Assembly: GCF_029269745.1 (NCBI RefSeq)
Contig: NZ_JARJHT010000003.1
Location: forward strand, 62,001 to 126,000
Origin: Polluticoccus soli
GTDB taxonomy: Bacteria; Bacteroidota; Bacteroidia; Chitinophagales; Chitinophagaceae
Direction of reading: 5' to 3'
Length of the DNA: 64,000 nucleotides
Of the stretch, positions 54,121 through 62,461 are shown piece by piece. Numbering within the stretch: position 1 is the stretch's first letter; the number at the start of each line of letters is the position of its first letter. A model generated the notes under the pieces. The model was not told where the DNA came from. It ran no database searches and worked only from the letters and a program-made list of their open reading frames with translations. A program made the position numbers and the translations under genes.

Positions 54121-56424
54121 ATGAAAACTAATATCAACGGCTTATCTGCAGAGGCAATTGGGGCGAGCAGCTTGTATAACATCCTTATGCAAGCCCCTGT
54201 TGTGTTTAGCGTTACAAAGGGAGAAAACCATGTTTTGTACCTGGTTAACGATGCGGCATATAAACTTTGGGGCAAGGGGCCGGACATGATAGGGAAACCA
54301 CTGCTCGAAGCACTTCCCGAACTGAACGATCAGGAAATCAAGGAATTGTTCGATCACGTATACAATACAGGGGAAACCTATTCCAGCAAAGCTGTGCCTA
54401 TAACCTCTTTCGCCACCGGGAAAGCTGAGCGGTTCTACTTCGACATTGTCTATCAGCCCTATTATGAAGTAGGAAACGACACACCGGCAGGCGTCGTAAG
54501 TATTTCCTACGATGTAACATTCATGGTACAATCGCAACAGAACGTAGAAGAAAGCGAGGAGCGTTTCCGCACAATGGCCAATTCCATTCCACAGCTGGCC
54601 TGGATGACCGACGCACAAGGATGGATATATTGGTATAACGACCGCTGGTACGATTACACCGGAACATCGCCCGAAGAGATGGTGGGCTGGGGATGGAAGA
54701 AAGTACACCATCCCGATATGGTAGACCGCGTGGTTGAGCGTTTCGCCGAGGCTATCGAAACTGGCCAGCCATGGGAAGACACCTTTCCTTTGCGCAGTAA
54801 GAATGGCGACTACCGCTGGTTTCTCTCCCGCTCCATCCCGGTGCGAAAAAAAGACGGATCGTTGCTTGGTTGGTTTGGCACGAACACTGATATAACAGAG
54901 GAGCGGGAAATAAAAGAAGCTTTACAGCAGAGCGAAGCCAATCTGCGCAACCTGGTATTACACGCGCCGGTAGCTATGGCTATCGGAAGCGCCCCGGATT
55001 TCGTAGTAGAAGTAGCCAATACCCGCATGCTGGAGATCTGGGAAAAGCAAGCTGACGAAATAATAGGGCGTCCGGTTTTTGAGGTATTGCCGGAGGCAGG
55101 CGAACAAGGGCTGCGACAGGTAATACAAAGGGTCTATGCCACAGGAGAGCCATTTACTGCCAACGAGATGCCCGTTTCATTACCGCGAAACAATAAGCTG
55201 GAAACAGTGTTTCTGAACTTTATTTACGAGCCGATCAAAAACGCCGATGGAACAGTCAGCAAGATAGTCGCTGTAGCGACCGACGTGACAGAACTGGTAT
55301 TAGCCCGCAAAAAGGTTGAAGAAAGCCACAAAGAAGCTCAATTCGTGATGGATACTGTACCACAGATCATTTGGCTGGCGCTGCCTGATGGCTATCACTA
55401 CTATTACAATAAGCAATGGACCAACTACACCGGCCTCAGTTTTACTGACACCCAGGGTGAAGGATGGAACGATGTCTTCCATCCTGATGACCAGGAACGA
55501 GCCTGGGAAAAATGGTCGCATAGCCTGGAAACCGGTGAACCTTACGAGATCGAATACCGGCTACGGCGATATGACGGAGAATACCCCTCGTTCCTGGGGC
55601 GCGCAGTACCAATAAGGGACGAAGCAGGGATTATTGTCAAATGGTTTGGAACGGGTACGGAAATAGATGATCAGAAAACATTTGAACGAACTCTGGAACA
55701 ACGGGTAAAAGAAAGCACCAAAGAATTGCGGCAAAGCAATAGCGAGCTTCAGCAATTCATTCATATGGCCTCTCACGATCTTAAAGAACCTGTGCGTAAG
55801 ATCACTGTGTTCATCAGTCAGCTGCAGGCACACCTTAAGGAGCAGCTTGACGAAAAAAGCAAGTTCTATCTTGGCCGGGTGCAATCAGCAACTACCCGCA
55901 TGTTCTCTATTATCCACGGTGTACTCAACTATTCAGTTGTTGCGGCAAAAGAAGAGGCATATGAATTAGTGAACTTGAATAAGGTGGTGAAAGATGTCAA
56001 AGACGATCTTGAATTAAGGATCCAGGACAAAGCGGCAACTATCAACCACACAAATTTACCGGAACTGAAAGGAGCACAGGTAATGCTGCACCAGGTCTTC
56101 TACAACCTCATCAGTAATTCATTAAAGTTCTCAAGAGCCGATGCTGCCCCCGTCATCAACATATCATCAGAGATCGTATCCCGCGATAACAAAGTTTGTG
56201 CACGCATACTGGTAAAAGACAACGGCATTGGTTTTGAGCAAAAATATGCCGAGAAGATATTTGGAAGCTTTACCCGCCTGCACACAAAAGATGAATACGA
56301 AGGAGCTGGCCTTGGACTATCGCTCTGTAAAACGATCATTGAGCGACACGAAGGATCGATCAAAGCTACAAGCGCCGAGGGTGAAGGAACTGAGTTTGAG
56401 ATCATGCTGCCGATGAAAAGTTAA
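54121..56424 (+). CDS. Multi-PAS sensor histidine kinase (cytoplasmic)
   Basis: The 767 residues hold four PAS domains (about 20-137, 145-264, 272-393, 401-518), a short coiled segment, a HisKA domain with phospho-acceptor H552 (MASHDLKEPVRK) and an HATPase domain: N box NLISNSLKFS, G1 VKDNGIGFEQ, G2 GAGLGLSLCKTIIERHEG. PAS 2 and 4 have the PAC-type endings WFGTNTDITEE and WFGTGTEI. No membrane segment or signal peptide is seen, so it senses an internal signal. No response regulator is adjacent (orphan). The start follows a strong terminator, so it is an independent transcript. Confidence 0.93.
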   Translation: MKTNINGLSAEAIGASSLYNILMQAPVVFSVTKGENHVLYLVNDAAYKLWGKGPDMIGKPLLEALPELNDQEIKELFDHVYNTGETYSSKAVPITSFATGKAERFYFDIVYQPYYEVGNDTPAGVVSISYDVTFMVQSQQNVEESEERFRTMANSIPQLAWMTDAQGWIYWYNDRWYDYTGTSPEEMVGWGWKKVHHPDMVDRVVERFAEAIETGQPWEDTFPLRSKNGDYRWFLSRSIPVRKKDGSLLGWFGTNTDITEEREIKEALQQSEANLRNLVLHAPVAMAIGSAPDFVVEVANTRMLEIWEKQADEIIGRPVFEVLPEAGEQGLRQVIQRVYATGEPFTANEMPVSLPRNNKLETVFLNFIYEPIKNADGTVSKIVAVATDVTELVLARKKVEESHKEAQFVMDTVPQIIWLALPDGYHYYYNKQWTNYTGLSFTDTQGEGWNDVFHPDDQERAWEKWSHSLETGEPYEIEYRLRRYDGEYPSFLGRAVPIRDEAGIIVKWFGTGTEIDDQKTFERTLEQRVKESTKELRQSNSELQQFIHMASHDLKEPVRKITVFISQLQAHLKEQLDEKSKFYLGRVQSATTRMFSIIHGVLNYSVVAAKEEAYELVNLNKVVKDVKDDLELRIQDKAATINHTNLPELKGAQVMLHQVFYNLISNSLKFSRADAAPVINISSEIVSRDNKVCARILVKDNGIGFEQKYAEKIFGSFTRLHTKDEYEGAGLGLSLCKTIIERHEGSIKATSAEGEGTEFEIMLPMKS

Positions 56425-56551
56425 AAGAAGGCTTATCAATGTAAAACAACAATTTGGTTTCGCAGGCTGCACACTAAAACCAAACTGGCAATTCAGGTTA
56501 AATACCGAATTTGGCATAGCTATTGTTACATAAAGTAAAATTCCATTTTCG

Positions 56552-57337
56552 GTGAAACCACTATCAGCCCTTTGCTGCCTCTTTTTATTCCTTAGTTCAT
56601 GCACAAAGGATACAATAACACAAGAAGCCGGTGTAAGATATTTCTACAATGACCTGCCTGTCAACCTTATCGTGGACATCTATCATATTCCAGACGCCGG
56701 CACAACAGCAACGGAGTACATCCAACACATCTTTATTAAAAAAATGTCGGTACCTGCGCATGCAACAGTTACTATTGGTGACGATGGTATGAAAAATGGG
56801 GAGGTCTATGATTGTGACTGGTACTCGGCTGACTATAAATATTCGGGCTGGAACCAATACGGCTTTGCTCCCCGTTTTACTTATCAGCAGAGAGGCGAAA
56901 AAACAAAGACATTTGCAGCGGGTCCATCAAACAACAGGCTGATCTGCCTTAGTGGAAACGCCAAACAAACAGTATGGAGAACTGTTGGCGCTTTTGATAA
57001 AGATGGGAATGATATATGGAACATACTCCCTGACTCTGAGAAATATCATGTAGTAGTGATAGACTGGGCCAGGAAAGTGACAGATTCAAATTACATTATC
57101 CCGGATGGTGCTATCAGGCAGGCAGAATATGTACTTCATGATTCTTCTTTTGTACTGCTTGTTCCCGGAACGAGTACACAACCCAGCCTTAAACTGACTA
57201 CGGAGCTGAATTTAAAAGTGCCTCATCCACCGGTACATACTGACAGCCTTTATTATTCGTTCAGGTACAACAATGGAGGTCTGGTGAAAGACAAGGGATA
57301 TTATTACCTGGTCAAAAAGACCGAACTGCGTTATTAG
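56552..57337 (+). CDS. Putative lipoprotein of unknown function
   Basis: A GTG at 56552 gives a lipoprotein signal (first residues KPLSALCCLFLFLSSC, lipobox LSSC), 261 residues in all. The mature part is beta-rich (YFYNDLPVNLIVDIYH; YYSFRYNNGGLVKDKGYYYLVKK). No family is recognised. A second small lipoprotein follows after 18 bp, so the two may work together at the envelope. The nearby upstream ATG-less start makes the GTG the best choice, because no in-frame ATG precedes the lipobox. Confidence 0.65.
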   Translation: MKPLSALCCLFLFLSSCTKDTITQEAGVRYFYNDLPVNLIVDIYHIPDAGTTATEYIQHIFIKKMSVPAHATVTIGDDGMKNGEVYDCDWYSADYKYSGWNQYGFAPRFTYQQRGEKTKTFAAGPSNNRLICLSGNAKQTVWRTVGAFDKDGNDIWNILPDSEKYHVVVIDWARKVTDSNYIIPDGAIRQAEYVLHDSSFVLLVPGTSTQPSLKLTTELNLKVPHPPVHTDSLYYSFRYNNGGLVKDKGYYYLVKKTELRY

Positions 57338-57355
57338 TTATATAAAACTCAAAGT

Positions 57356-57832
57356 ATGCGTGCGATAGTATTTCTGCTTTTGCCTGTTCTCTTCTCATTC
57401 TTAGCGTGTAAAAAAAATGATCTGCCTCCCAACGATTATAAATGTACGATACAATGTAATGAGCAATCAGTGGAGCCCGAGTTCCGAAATTACACGGACA
57501 GCATGTTGGACACCGTAGTGTATAAACATTACGTACCCAATGGCAAATTTGACAGTTTTATAAAAGATATTACTTACTACGACAAAGCAACGGTAGAAAG
57601 TCATTATAGCCTGAACAGTAAATATGACTACGAGGTCATTGTAGTTGGGGTAGATACTTTCAGGATATGGGGTTTCGTCAACACGCCGAAATCTGAAGAA
57701 ATGTGGTGCGGACCGCATGGTGGTGCAGGGCTGCATTGCTACTACAACCAGGACATGTTAATGGTGGATAAGGACACGGTGCACCCATATAGCGGACAAT
57801 ATGTTTCAAAGATCATTTTATCCAAAAAATAG
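57356..57832 (+). CDS. Small putative lipoprotein
   Basis: The 158-residue frame begins MRAIVFLLLPVLFSFLAC, with lipobox FLAC at 15-18 and then KKND, so a lipid-anchored envelope protein is expected. The mature region has four further Cys (CTIQC, MWCGPHGG, LHCYYN), which could form two disulfides. No family is recognised. It lies 18 bp after the preceding lipoprotein gene and is probably co-transcribed with it. Confidence 0.65.
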   Translation: MRAIVFLLLPVLFSFLACKKNDLPPNDYKCTIQCNEQSVEPEFRNYTDSMLDTVVYKHYVPNGKFDSFIKDITYYDKATVESHYSLNSKYDYEVIVVGVDTFRIWGFVNTPKSEEMWCGPHGGAGLHCYYNQDMLMVDKDTVHPYSGQYVSKIILSKK

Positions 57833-57948
57833 ACCGCCGCAGCAATGGAAGCTAAAACCGGCCCTGAAAGTGTATTTTTTTTAAAGAACTTAGCCTAACG
57901 CCTCGATATTCTTGGCCGGACTACAGACCTCTCTCGAAGAATTCATTT

Positions 57949-57980
57949 TTTGACTATATAGAATAAAATTTGTATTTTTG
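57949..57980 (+). promoter_or_regulatory. Orphan Bacteroidota-type promoter
   Basis: TTTG (57949-57952), a 20-bp spacer and TATTTTTG (57973-57980) match the consensus fully. No gene starts within the next 400 bp, so the transcript is non-coding or has a very long leader. Confidence 0.75.
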
Positions 57981-58123
57981 TTATTGTAAAAAGCAGGGGC
58001 TTCTACAAGTTTGTTGACAAGAGATCGAGCTTTGGAAAACAACCCCAAAACGACAACAAATGACGACAAATCGGGATTTGCCACAGGTTGAAAAAAGGCT
58101 CAAAACGGGCAAAAAAAGCTAAC
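57963..58123 (+). other. Non-coding element B, homologous in three blocks to 16393-16741
   Basis: This lies in the 562-bp gap 57833-58394, which has no convincing gene. Block 1 is ATAAAATTT (57963-57971), the -7 box TATTTTTG and TAAAAAGCAGG ending at 57997. Block 2 is AAAACGACAACAAA (58047-58060) continuing TGACGACAAAT. Block 3 is AAAGCTAAC (58115-58123). The same blocks occur in order upstream of murQ, 41 kb away, with 186 bp more between blocks 1 and 2. The rest of the gap (58124-58394) shows nothing recognisable. Confidence 0.5.
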
Positions 58124-58394
58124 AAATTGAAAAGGGAATCGTTGCCGGCATTGAGTTTCGGCGAGTAACAAATGACAGTAGCTGTAACAAAATAAAAAGC
58201 GCCAATTTATTGACGCCAGGTAAAGGCAGTAGCCCCAACAGGAAGTTTCTCGAACTATTTCATAGAGTATCTAAAGTTGATGCTGCACGAGAGGCTGACG
58301 TGTAGAAGGGCTGGATTTATGATGCAACATATGAAATTGTTTTTGGGTCACTTACCTTTAAAAAATAAATACGCCATTAAGCATAATCTACAAT

Positions 58395-59090
58395 ATGGTT
58401 GATCCATCACACACCGGGAAACACATTCAATATGTCACAAATTTTCAAGATTTTGTTTCTGCACCATTTAAGGGAGATATTAATGCGATCTGCTGGACCC
58501 GTACTCTACGAGGTGATTTTTCCGAGATTGTTAAACAAGTAGCACTAACCGGAAATATAACAGAAATCGGACCAGAGGAAATTTGCGATCTTCCGTTGAG
58601 TGAACAGGGGCAGCTTGCTCGTGAAATCCTTTTAAACGATTTGAAAATATTGAACGCTCACGGCGCTTCGCCCATCATAAATGTGGTCAAGTGTTATGAC
58701 CGGGACGACACTTATCCTTTTTTTCCAACTGATGTTTATTCGTTCCATGTTGATCGCTCTCCCATTCCTGTCGACACCATTTTATGCACTTATTATGGTG
58801 CCCCCAGCGAGATATTGCCTAATACACAAGGCCAGAAGAAAATTCTTATTCCGGAGATACGTGATAGACTCAGGAAGCTATATCAGGGAGCAGATGATGA
58901 TTTTGAATCATTCTTAAGTGAACATTTCTTTGATCTGCATTATCAAGCCATGCCTGATGCACATCCCATAAGTTTAGGCCTGGGTAATATGTGGCGGCTG
59001 GCGGTTGATCATCCTGAAAGTCTGGTTCCTGCTTGCATCCATCGCGCACCAGATGAAAAGGGACTGCATCGGCTACTGATGATCTGTTGA
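58395..59090 (+). CDS. DUF1826 family protein
   Basis: The 231 residues resemble the DUF1826 family: CWTRTLRGDF near the start, FHVDRSPIPVDTILCTYYGAP in the middle, LGNMWRLAVDHPE and then PACIHRAPDEKGLHRLLMIC at the end. The conserved His and Cys in these stretches suggest metal binding. Family members are often found near zinc-homeostasis genes in Proteobacteria, which is general knowledge and is not shown by this locus. There is no signal peptide. The start is preceded by element B and a long untranslated stretch. Confidence 0.75.
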   Translation: MVDPSHTGKHIQYVTNFQDFVSAPFKGDINAICWTRTLRGDFSEIVKQVALTGNITEIGPEEICDLPLSEQGQLAREILLNDLKILNAHGASPIINVVKCYDRDDTYPFFPTDVYSFHVDRSPIPVDTILCTYYGAPSEILPNTQGQKKILIPEIRDRLRKLYQGADDDFESFLSEHFFDLHYQAMPDAHPISLGLGNMWRLAVDHPESLVPACIHRAPDEKGLHRLLMIC

Positions 59091-59152
59091 ACGTAACTAT
59101 AAGAACAGGTTTATTCCTGTAAAATTCGATACTCTTGTTCGGGTATAAAACG

Positions 59153-59176
59153 AAAGCCGCTCTTTGAGCGGCTTTT
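59153..59176 (-). terminator. Terminator of tRNA-Arg
   Basis: AAAGCCGCTC (59153-59162) pairs with GAGCGGCTTT (59166-59175). It lies just 3' of tRNA-Arg on the minus strand and may also stop the converging DUF1826 transcript. Confidence 0.85.
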
Positions 59177-59184
59177 ATCGTCAG

Positions 59185-59256
59185 TAGCCTCGTCAGGAAT
59201 CGAACCTGAATCTGGAGCTTCGGAAACTCTTATACTATCCATTGTACTACGAGGCC
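59185..59256 (-). tRNA. tRNA-Arg (anticodon CCG)
   Basis: On the minus strand the acceptor GGCCTCG (5' end at 59256) pairs with CGAGGCT, with discriminator A. U8 is present, the T arm TCAGG-TTCGATT-CCTGA is perfect and the anticodon loop is TTCCGAA, giving CCG at 59221-59223. The top pair of the anticodon stem is an A-C mismatch, so the identity is slightly less certain than the presence of a tRNA. Confidence 0.85.
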
Positions 59257-59296
59257 GCGTATACTGAACAATTGTAAAAATAAGATTCAGTAAAAT

Positions 59297-59327
59297 AAAA
59301 AGGGCAACTAAATTAGTTGCCCTTTTT
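59297..59327 (-). terminator. Long hairpin between tRNA-Glu and tRNA-Arg
   Basis: AAAAAGGGCAACTAA (59297-59311) and TTAGTTGCCCTTTTT (59313-59327) are perfect 15-nt complements. On the minus strand the hairpin follows tRNA-Glu by 2 bp and ends in a T run. It may terminate or act as a processing site before tRNA-Arg. Confidence 0.85.
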
Positions 59328-59329
59328 CG

Positions 59330-59401
59330 TACCACGTACGGGATTCGAACCCGTGATTCCTCCGTGAAAGGGAGGCGTCTTAACCCCTTGACCAACGCGG
59401 C
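59330..59401 (-). tRNA. tRNA-Glu (anticodon TTC)
   Basis: The acceptor GCCGCGT (5' end at 59401) pairs with ACGTGGT, with discriminator A. The anticodon stem CCTCC/GGAGG encloses CTTTCAC with anticodon TTC at 59366-59368. The T arm ACGGG-TTCGAAT-CCCGT is perfect. Confidence 0.95.
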
Positions 59402-59419
59402 GTTTCCCGTTTGGGACTG

Positions 59420-59450
59420 CAAAGATAAGAGGTGTTTTCTTATCTCCAAA
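59420..59450 (-). promoter_or_regulatory. Promoter of the tRNA-Glu/tRNA-Arg unit
   Basis: On the minus strand TTTG (59447-59450), 19 bp, and TATCTTTG (59420-59427) match the Bacteroidota consensus fully, 18 bp before tRNA-Glu. Confidence 0.88.
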
Positions 59451-59466
59451 ACTTTTTGAAAAATTT

Positions 59467-60234
59467 TTAGCAGCTCATCATCGCATTGATGATCCCAAGG
59501 AATTCATCAGCCTTCAAAGACGCGCCACCAATAAGGCCTCCGTCTACATCAGGACATGAAAATAACTCTGCAGCATTTGATGGTTTGCAGCTACCGCCAT
59601 AGAGTATAGATGTATCATCTGCAACTTCTTTACCATATTGAGCAGCAACTACATTGCGTATGTGAGCATGCATATCCTGCGCCTGCTGAGAAGATGCAGT
59701 GCGACCTGTACCGATAGCCCAGATAGGCTCATAAGCGATCACTACATTCTTCAGCTCTTCAGCAGTAAGGTGAAACAAACCGGCTTTGATCTGCGCTTCA
59801 ACAAATTCGTTTTGTGTATCAGCATCGCGTATCTCCAATGGCTCACCGCAGCAGAAGATCACACGCAGACCATTTTCCAGTGCCTGTGAAGTTTTCTTCG
59901 CCAGCAACGCATCGCTTTCTTTGAAATATTCACGGCGCTCAGAGTGACCAATGATCACGTTGCCTGCACCAACACTCTTCACCATAGAGGCCGATATTTC
60001 GCCTGTATAGGCGCCTGAAGCCTCGCTATAGCAGTTTTGTGCAGCCAGGGTGATGTTGGCCTTGCCTTGCAGCTGCTGTGCTGTTTGCGCCAGGTGAACG
60101 AACGGCGGAGCTATTACCACTTGCTTAGTTTCAGTTAAAGCAGGAAGACCAGCAAGAATACCGTCAACAAGGCTTTTACCTTCTTCCAGGTTGAGATTCA
60201 TTTTCCAGTTGGCTGCAACTATCTTTTTACGCAT
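59467..60234 (-). CDS. tpiA: Triosephosphate isomerase
   Basis: The 255-residue TIM barrel has all hallmarks: AANWKMNL near residue 8, HSERREYF with the catalytic His, AYEPIWAIGTG with the catalytic Glu, and the phosphate-binding LYGGSCKPSN and DGGLIGGASLK. It interconverts dihydroxyacetone phosphate and glyceraldehyde 3-phosphate in glycolysis. The GlmU-like gene is 32 bp upstream on the same strand, so the two are probably co-transcribed. Confidence 0.98.
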   Translation of the reverse strand: MRKKIVAANWKMNLNLEEGKSLVDGILAGLPALTETKQVVIAPPFVHLAQTAQQLQGKANITLAAQNCYSEASGAYTGEISASMVKSVGAGNVIIGHSERREYFKESDALLAKKTSQALENGLRVIFCCGEPLEIRDADTQNEFVEAQIKAGLFHLTAEELKNVVIAYEPIWAIGTGRTASSQQAQDMHAHIRNVVAAQYGKEVADDTSILYGGSCKPSNAAELFSCPDVDGGLIGGASLKADEFLGIINAMMSC

Positions 60235-60266
60235 TGTATGTAACTATTATTAAATGTGGTTAAGAA

Positions 60267-61463
60267 TTATGATTGCGCGAATGTGTCGCGTTGAGATTTT
60301 GTCTTGTCGAATATGTATTGAAGCATTTTAATTTCAACTTCTGAGAGTTGTTTGCTTCTTCTGCCCATCATGCGGTTGGCCGTTTCAGTCGCCTTATCGA
60401 AACGGTAAGTAGTTAGCCCCTCTGCCCCACCCCAACAAAAAGAAGGGATAAAACTGGCAGGAAAACCACCTCCATAGATGTTAGCGGAAACACCTACAAC
60501 GGTGCCAGTATTAAACATCGTATTGATACCAGCTTTTGAATGGTCCCCCATCAACAAACCACAGAAGTTAAGACCAGTCTTGACGCTCTTGTTCAGCTGC
60601 TCGTTCCAGACCTTTACTTCGTCGTAGTTGTTCTTCAGGTTAGAGCAATTGGTATCAGCACCAAGGTTGCACCACTCGCCTATTACAGCATTACCGAGGA
60701 AACCATCGTGCGCCTTGTTGCTATTGGCAAAGAACACTACGTTATTCAACTCGCCTCCCACTTTACAGCCGGGGCCCAGTGTTGTAGCACCGTATATCTT
60801 CGCACCCATTTTTACTACAGAATGCTCACAAGCAGCAAATGGCCCACGTATCATGGAACCCTCCATTATCTCCGTGTCTTTGCCTATGTATACTGGGCCA
60901 GATGTAGTATTGATAATGCAGCCGGGAGCTATGCTAGCGCCTTCTTCTATGAACAGGCCTTTACCTGCCACAGTTACGCCTTCGGGAATGCCAGCGCTTT
61001 TACGTCCGTTGGTCAGCAGGGCGAAGTCTTCTTTTATAGCCTTGTCGTTGTAAGAGAAAATATCCCAGGCGTTCTTCAGTACCAGCACATCGCCGGAGAG
61101 CTCAACAGCCTCCAGGTTCATTGCTGCCGATTCAACATTGGCAAACGTAACATCGGAAGAGGTGTTGAAGGCTAATAATGAAGAGCCGGACATTAGCTTC
61201 TGCCCGTCTTTCAGTTGCCTGGCTGCTTCGTAAACAGATTGGGTAGCAAGAACGGCACCGCTAACGTATACGCCGGCTTCGCCATTCTTAGGGTATATTT
61301 CCTGCAGGTATTCTTCGGTAAGCGTACCCGTAGTTGTGCCGGTAAAACGCTCCCAGCGCTCGCGCATGGTCATTATACCGCAACGAATGTCGGCGATAGC
61401 GCGCGTATGCGTAAACGGCAGCAAATTGTGCCTTGCATTAGTATCGAAGAGTGTTATTACCAT
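60267..61463 (-). CDS. Bacteroidota-type GlmU-like protein (sugar nucleotidyltransferase with left-handed beta-helix)
   Basis: The frame is open to 61499, but the upstream part lies in a terminator hairpin. The ATG at 61463 (MVITLFDTNARHNLLPFTHT) fits, giving 398 residues. The N-terminal part resembles a nucleotidyltransferase fold (RAIADIRCGIMTMRERWE). From ~185 the hexapeptide repeats of a left-handed beta-helix appear (IEEGASIAPGCIINT; GPVYIGKDTEIMEG; MGAKIYGATTLGPGC). It matches the alternative GlmU group of Bacteroidota, proposed to make UDP-GlcNAc for peptidoglycan and LPS. Whether it has both activities cannot be told by eye. Confidence 0.86.
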   Translation of the reverse strand: MVITLFDTNARHNLLPFTHTRAIADIRCGIMTMRERWERFTGTTTGTLTEEYLQEIYPKNGEAGVYVSGAVLATQSVYEAARQLKDGQKLMSGSSLLAFNTSSDVTFANVESAAMNLEAVELSGDVLVLKNAWDIFSYNDKAIKEDFALLTNGRKSAGIPEGVTVAGKGLFIEEGASIAPGCIINTTSGPVYIGKDTEIMEGSMIRGPFAACEHSVVKMGAKIYGATTLGPGCKVGGELNNVVFFANSNKAHDGFLGNAVIGEWCNLGADTNCSNLKNNYDEVKVWNEQLNKSVKTGLNFCGLLMGDHSKAGINTMFNTGTVVGVSANIYGGGFPASFIPSFCWGGAEGLTTYRFDKATETANRMMGRRSKQLSEVEIKMLQYIFDKTKSQRDTFAQS

Positions 61464-61468
61464 AAAAG

Positions 61469-61496
61469 AAAAATCCCGGCAAAAGTCGGGATTTTT
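61469..61496 (-). terminator. Terminator of rpmE2
   Basis: AAAAATCCCG (61469-61478) pairs with CGGGATTTTT (61487-61496). It lies between the L31 gene and the GlmU-like gene. Confidence 0.85.
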
Positions 61497-61529
61497 CATG
61501 CGTTAAGCAAGTAATATAAAACCGGAAGA

Positions 61530-61781
61530 TTATTTCTTCTTCTCGTAACGTTTTTTGAATTTCTCGATACGACCTGCTGTATCTACGAACATAGACTTAC
61601 CTGTATAGAAAGGGTGAGACATGTGAGAGATCTCGACCTTTATCAGCGGGTATTCGTTACCGTCTTCCCACACAATAGTTTCTTTTGTTGCCGCAGTCGA
61701 ACGGGTAAGGAATGCATAGTCATTCGACATGTCTTTGAAGACCACCATTCGGTAACTCTTAGGATGAATATCTTTTTTCAT
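61530..61781 (-). CDS. rpmE2: 50S ribosomal protein L31 type B
   Basis: The frame is open to 61835, but the ATG at 61781 ([20 protein letters not shown]) matches L31 and gives 83 residues. The Cys pair of zinc-binding L31 is missing, so this is the zinc-independent B form, with the typical [28 protein letters not shown]. It sits on the 50S subunit at the intersubunit bridge. Its promoter at 61833-61863 is strong, and a short hairpin lies in the leader (61800-61817). Confidence 0.97.
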   Translation of the reverse strand: MKKDIHPKSYRMVVFKDMSNDYAFLTRSTAATKETIVWEDGNEYPLIKVEISHMSHPFYTGKSMFVDTAGRIEKFKKRYEKKK

Positions 61782-61832
61782 TGTATTGCTTTTTGGGGTG
61801 CATGGATTTTGCCATGCGTTAAAATGAGTGGG

Positions 61833-61863
61833 CAAAGGTAGCTATTTTTTGATTTGCAGCAAA
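61833..61863 (-). promoter_or_regulatory. Promoter of rpmE2
   Basis: On the minus strand TTTG (61860-61863), a 19-bp spacer and TACCTTTG (61833-61840) are full consensus matches. The predicted leader of about 45 nt contains GCATGG-CAAAAT-CCATGC. Confidence 0.88.
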
Positions 61864-61893
61864 AAAATCTGAAATATTTGCCCGTTTTTAATA

Positions 61894-62424
61894 TTATTTA
61901 GACATTAGCTTCTCCAGATCAGCCTCTGCCTGCTCTGCCGTATTGTATTTTCCAACAATATTGCCATCCCCATCTACCAGGAACGCCTGGGGGATAAACT
62001 GGATACCGTATATCTGCGCAGCCTTTGAGTTCCACGCGCCCAGATCGCTCATATGGTAAGGCCATGCCAGCTTATCTTTTTGTATAGCGTTTATCCAGGC
62101 TTCTTTATTCTGATCGAGCGATACGCTTAAAACAGTGAAACCGCGTTTGGCACCTTTAAACTTCTTGTCTTTGTACTTTTCATACATCTCTACCAGCTTG
62201 GGGTTGGCCGCGCGGCAGGGCCTGCACCATGACGCCCAGAAATCGACCAGAACAATACGCTTCTTATTGACTTCCGAAAGGGCGATGGTTTCACCGGCCG
62301 GGTTGGAGAAGGACAATTCTGGTGCCTTCTGCCCTAGTGAGATAGTTTGATTACTATAATCCTGCGCGCATGCACTAAAGCTAAGGCCGCATGAAATGAA
62401 CAGGGCTGCAATTAATTTTTTCAT
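61894..62424 (-). CDS. TlpA/ResA-like thioredoxin-fold protein
   Basis: The ATG at 62424 begins a lipoprotein-like signal (MKKLIAALFISCGLSFSAC, lipobox SFSAC), giving 176 residues. The AhpC/TSA-redoxin fold has the active site WASWCRPCRAANP (CxxC) and a later FIPQAFLVDGDGNIVGKY with the cis-Pro. It should reduce or oxidise disulfides in the periplasm, for example in cytochrome c maturation. The gene lies downstream of the PhnP-like gene, whose stop (62462) is 37 bp before this start. Confidence 0.9.
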   Translation of the reverse strand: MKKLIAALFISCGLSFSACAQDYSNQTISLGQKAPELSFSNPAGETIALSEVNKKRIVLVDFWASWCRPCRAANPKLVEMYEKYKDKKFKGAKRGFTVLSVSLDQNKEAWINAIQKDKLAWPYHMSDLGAWNSKAAQIYGIQFIPQAFLVDGDGNIVGKYNTAEQAEADLEKLMSK

Positions 62425-62461
62425 CTTCTGTTGTATGTTGAATAGATAAATGTAGTAAAAA

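Noticed and set aside
59185-59256. Reading the tRNA as tRNA-Gly (TCC)
   Set aside because: Shifting the anticodon loop by one breaks most of the anticodon stem. The CCG reading keeps four of five pairs and the conserved U33.
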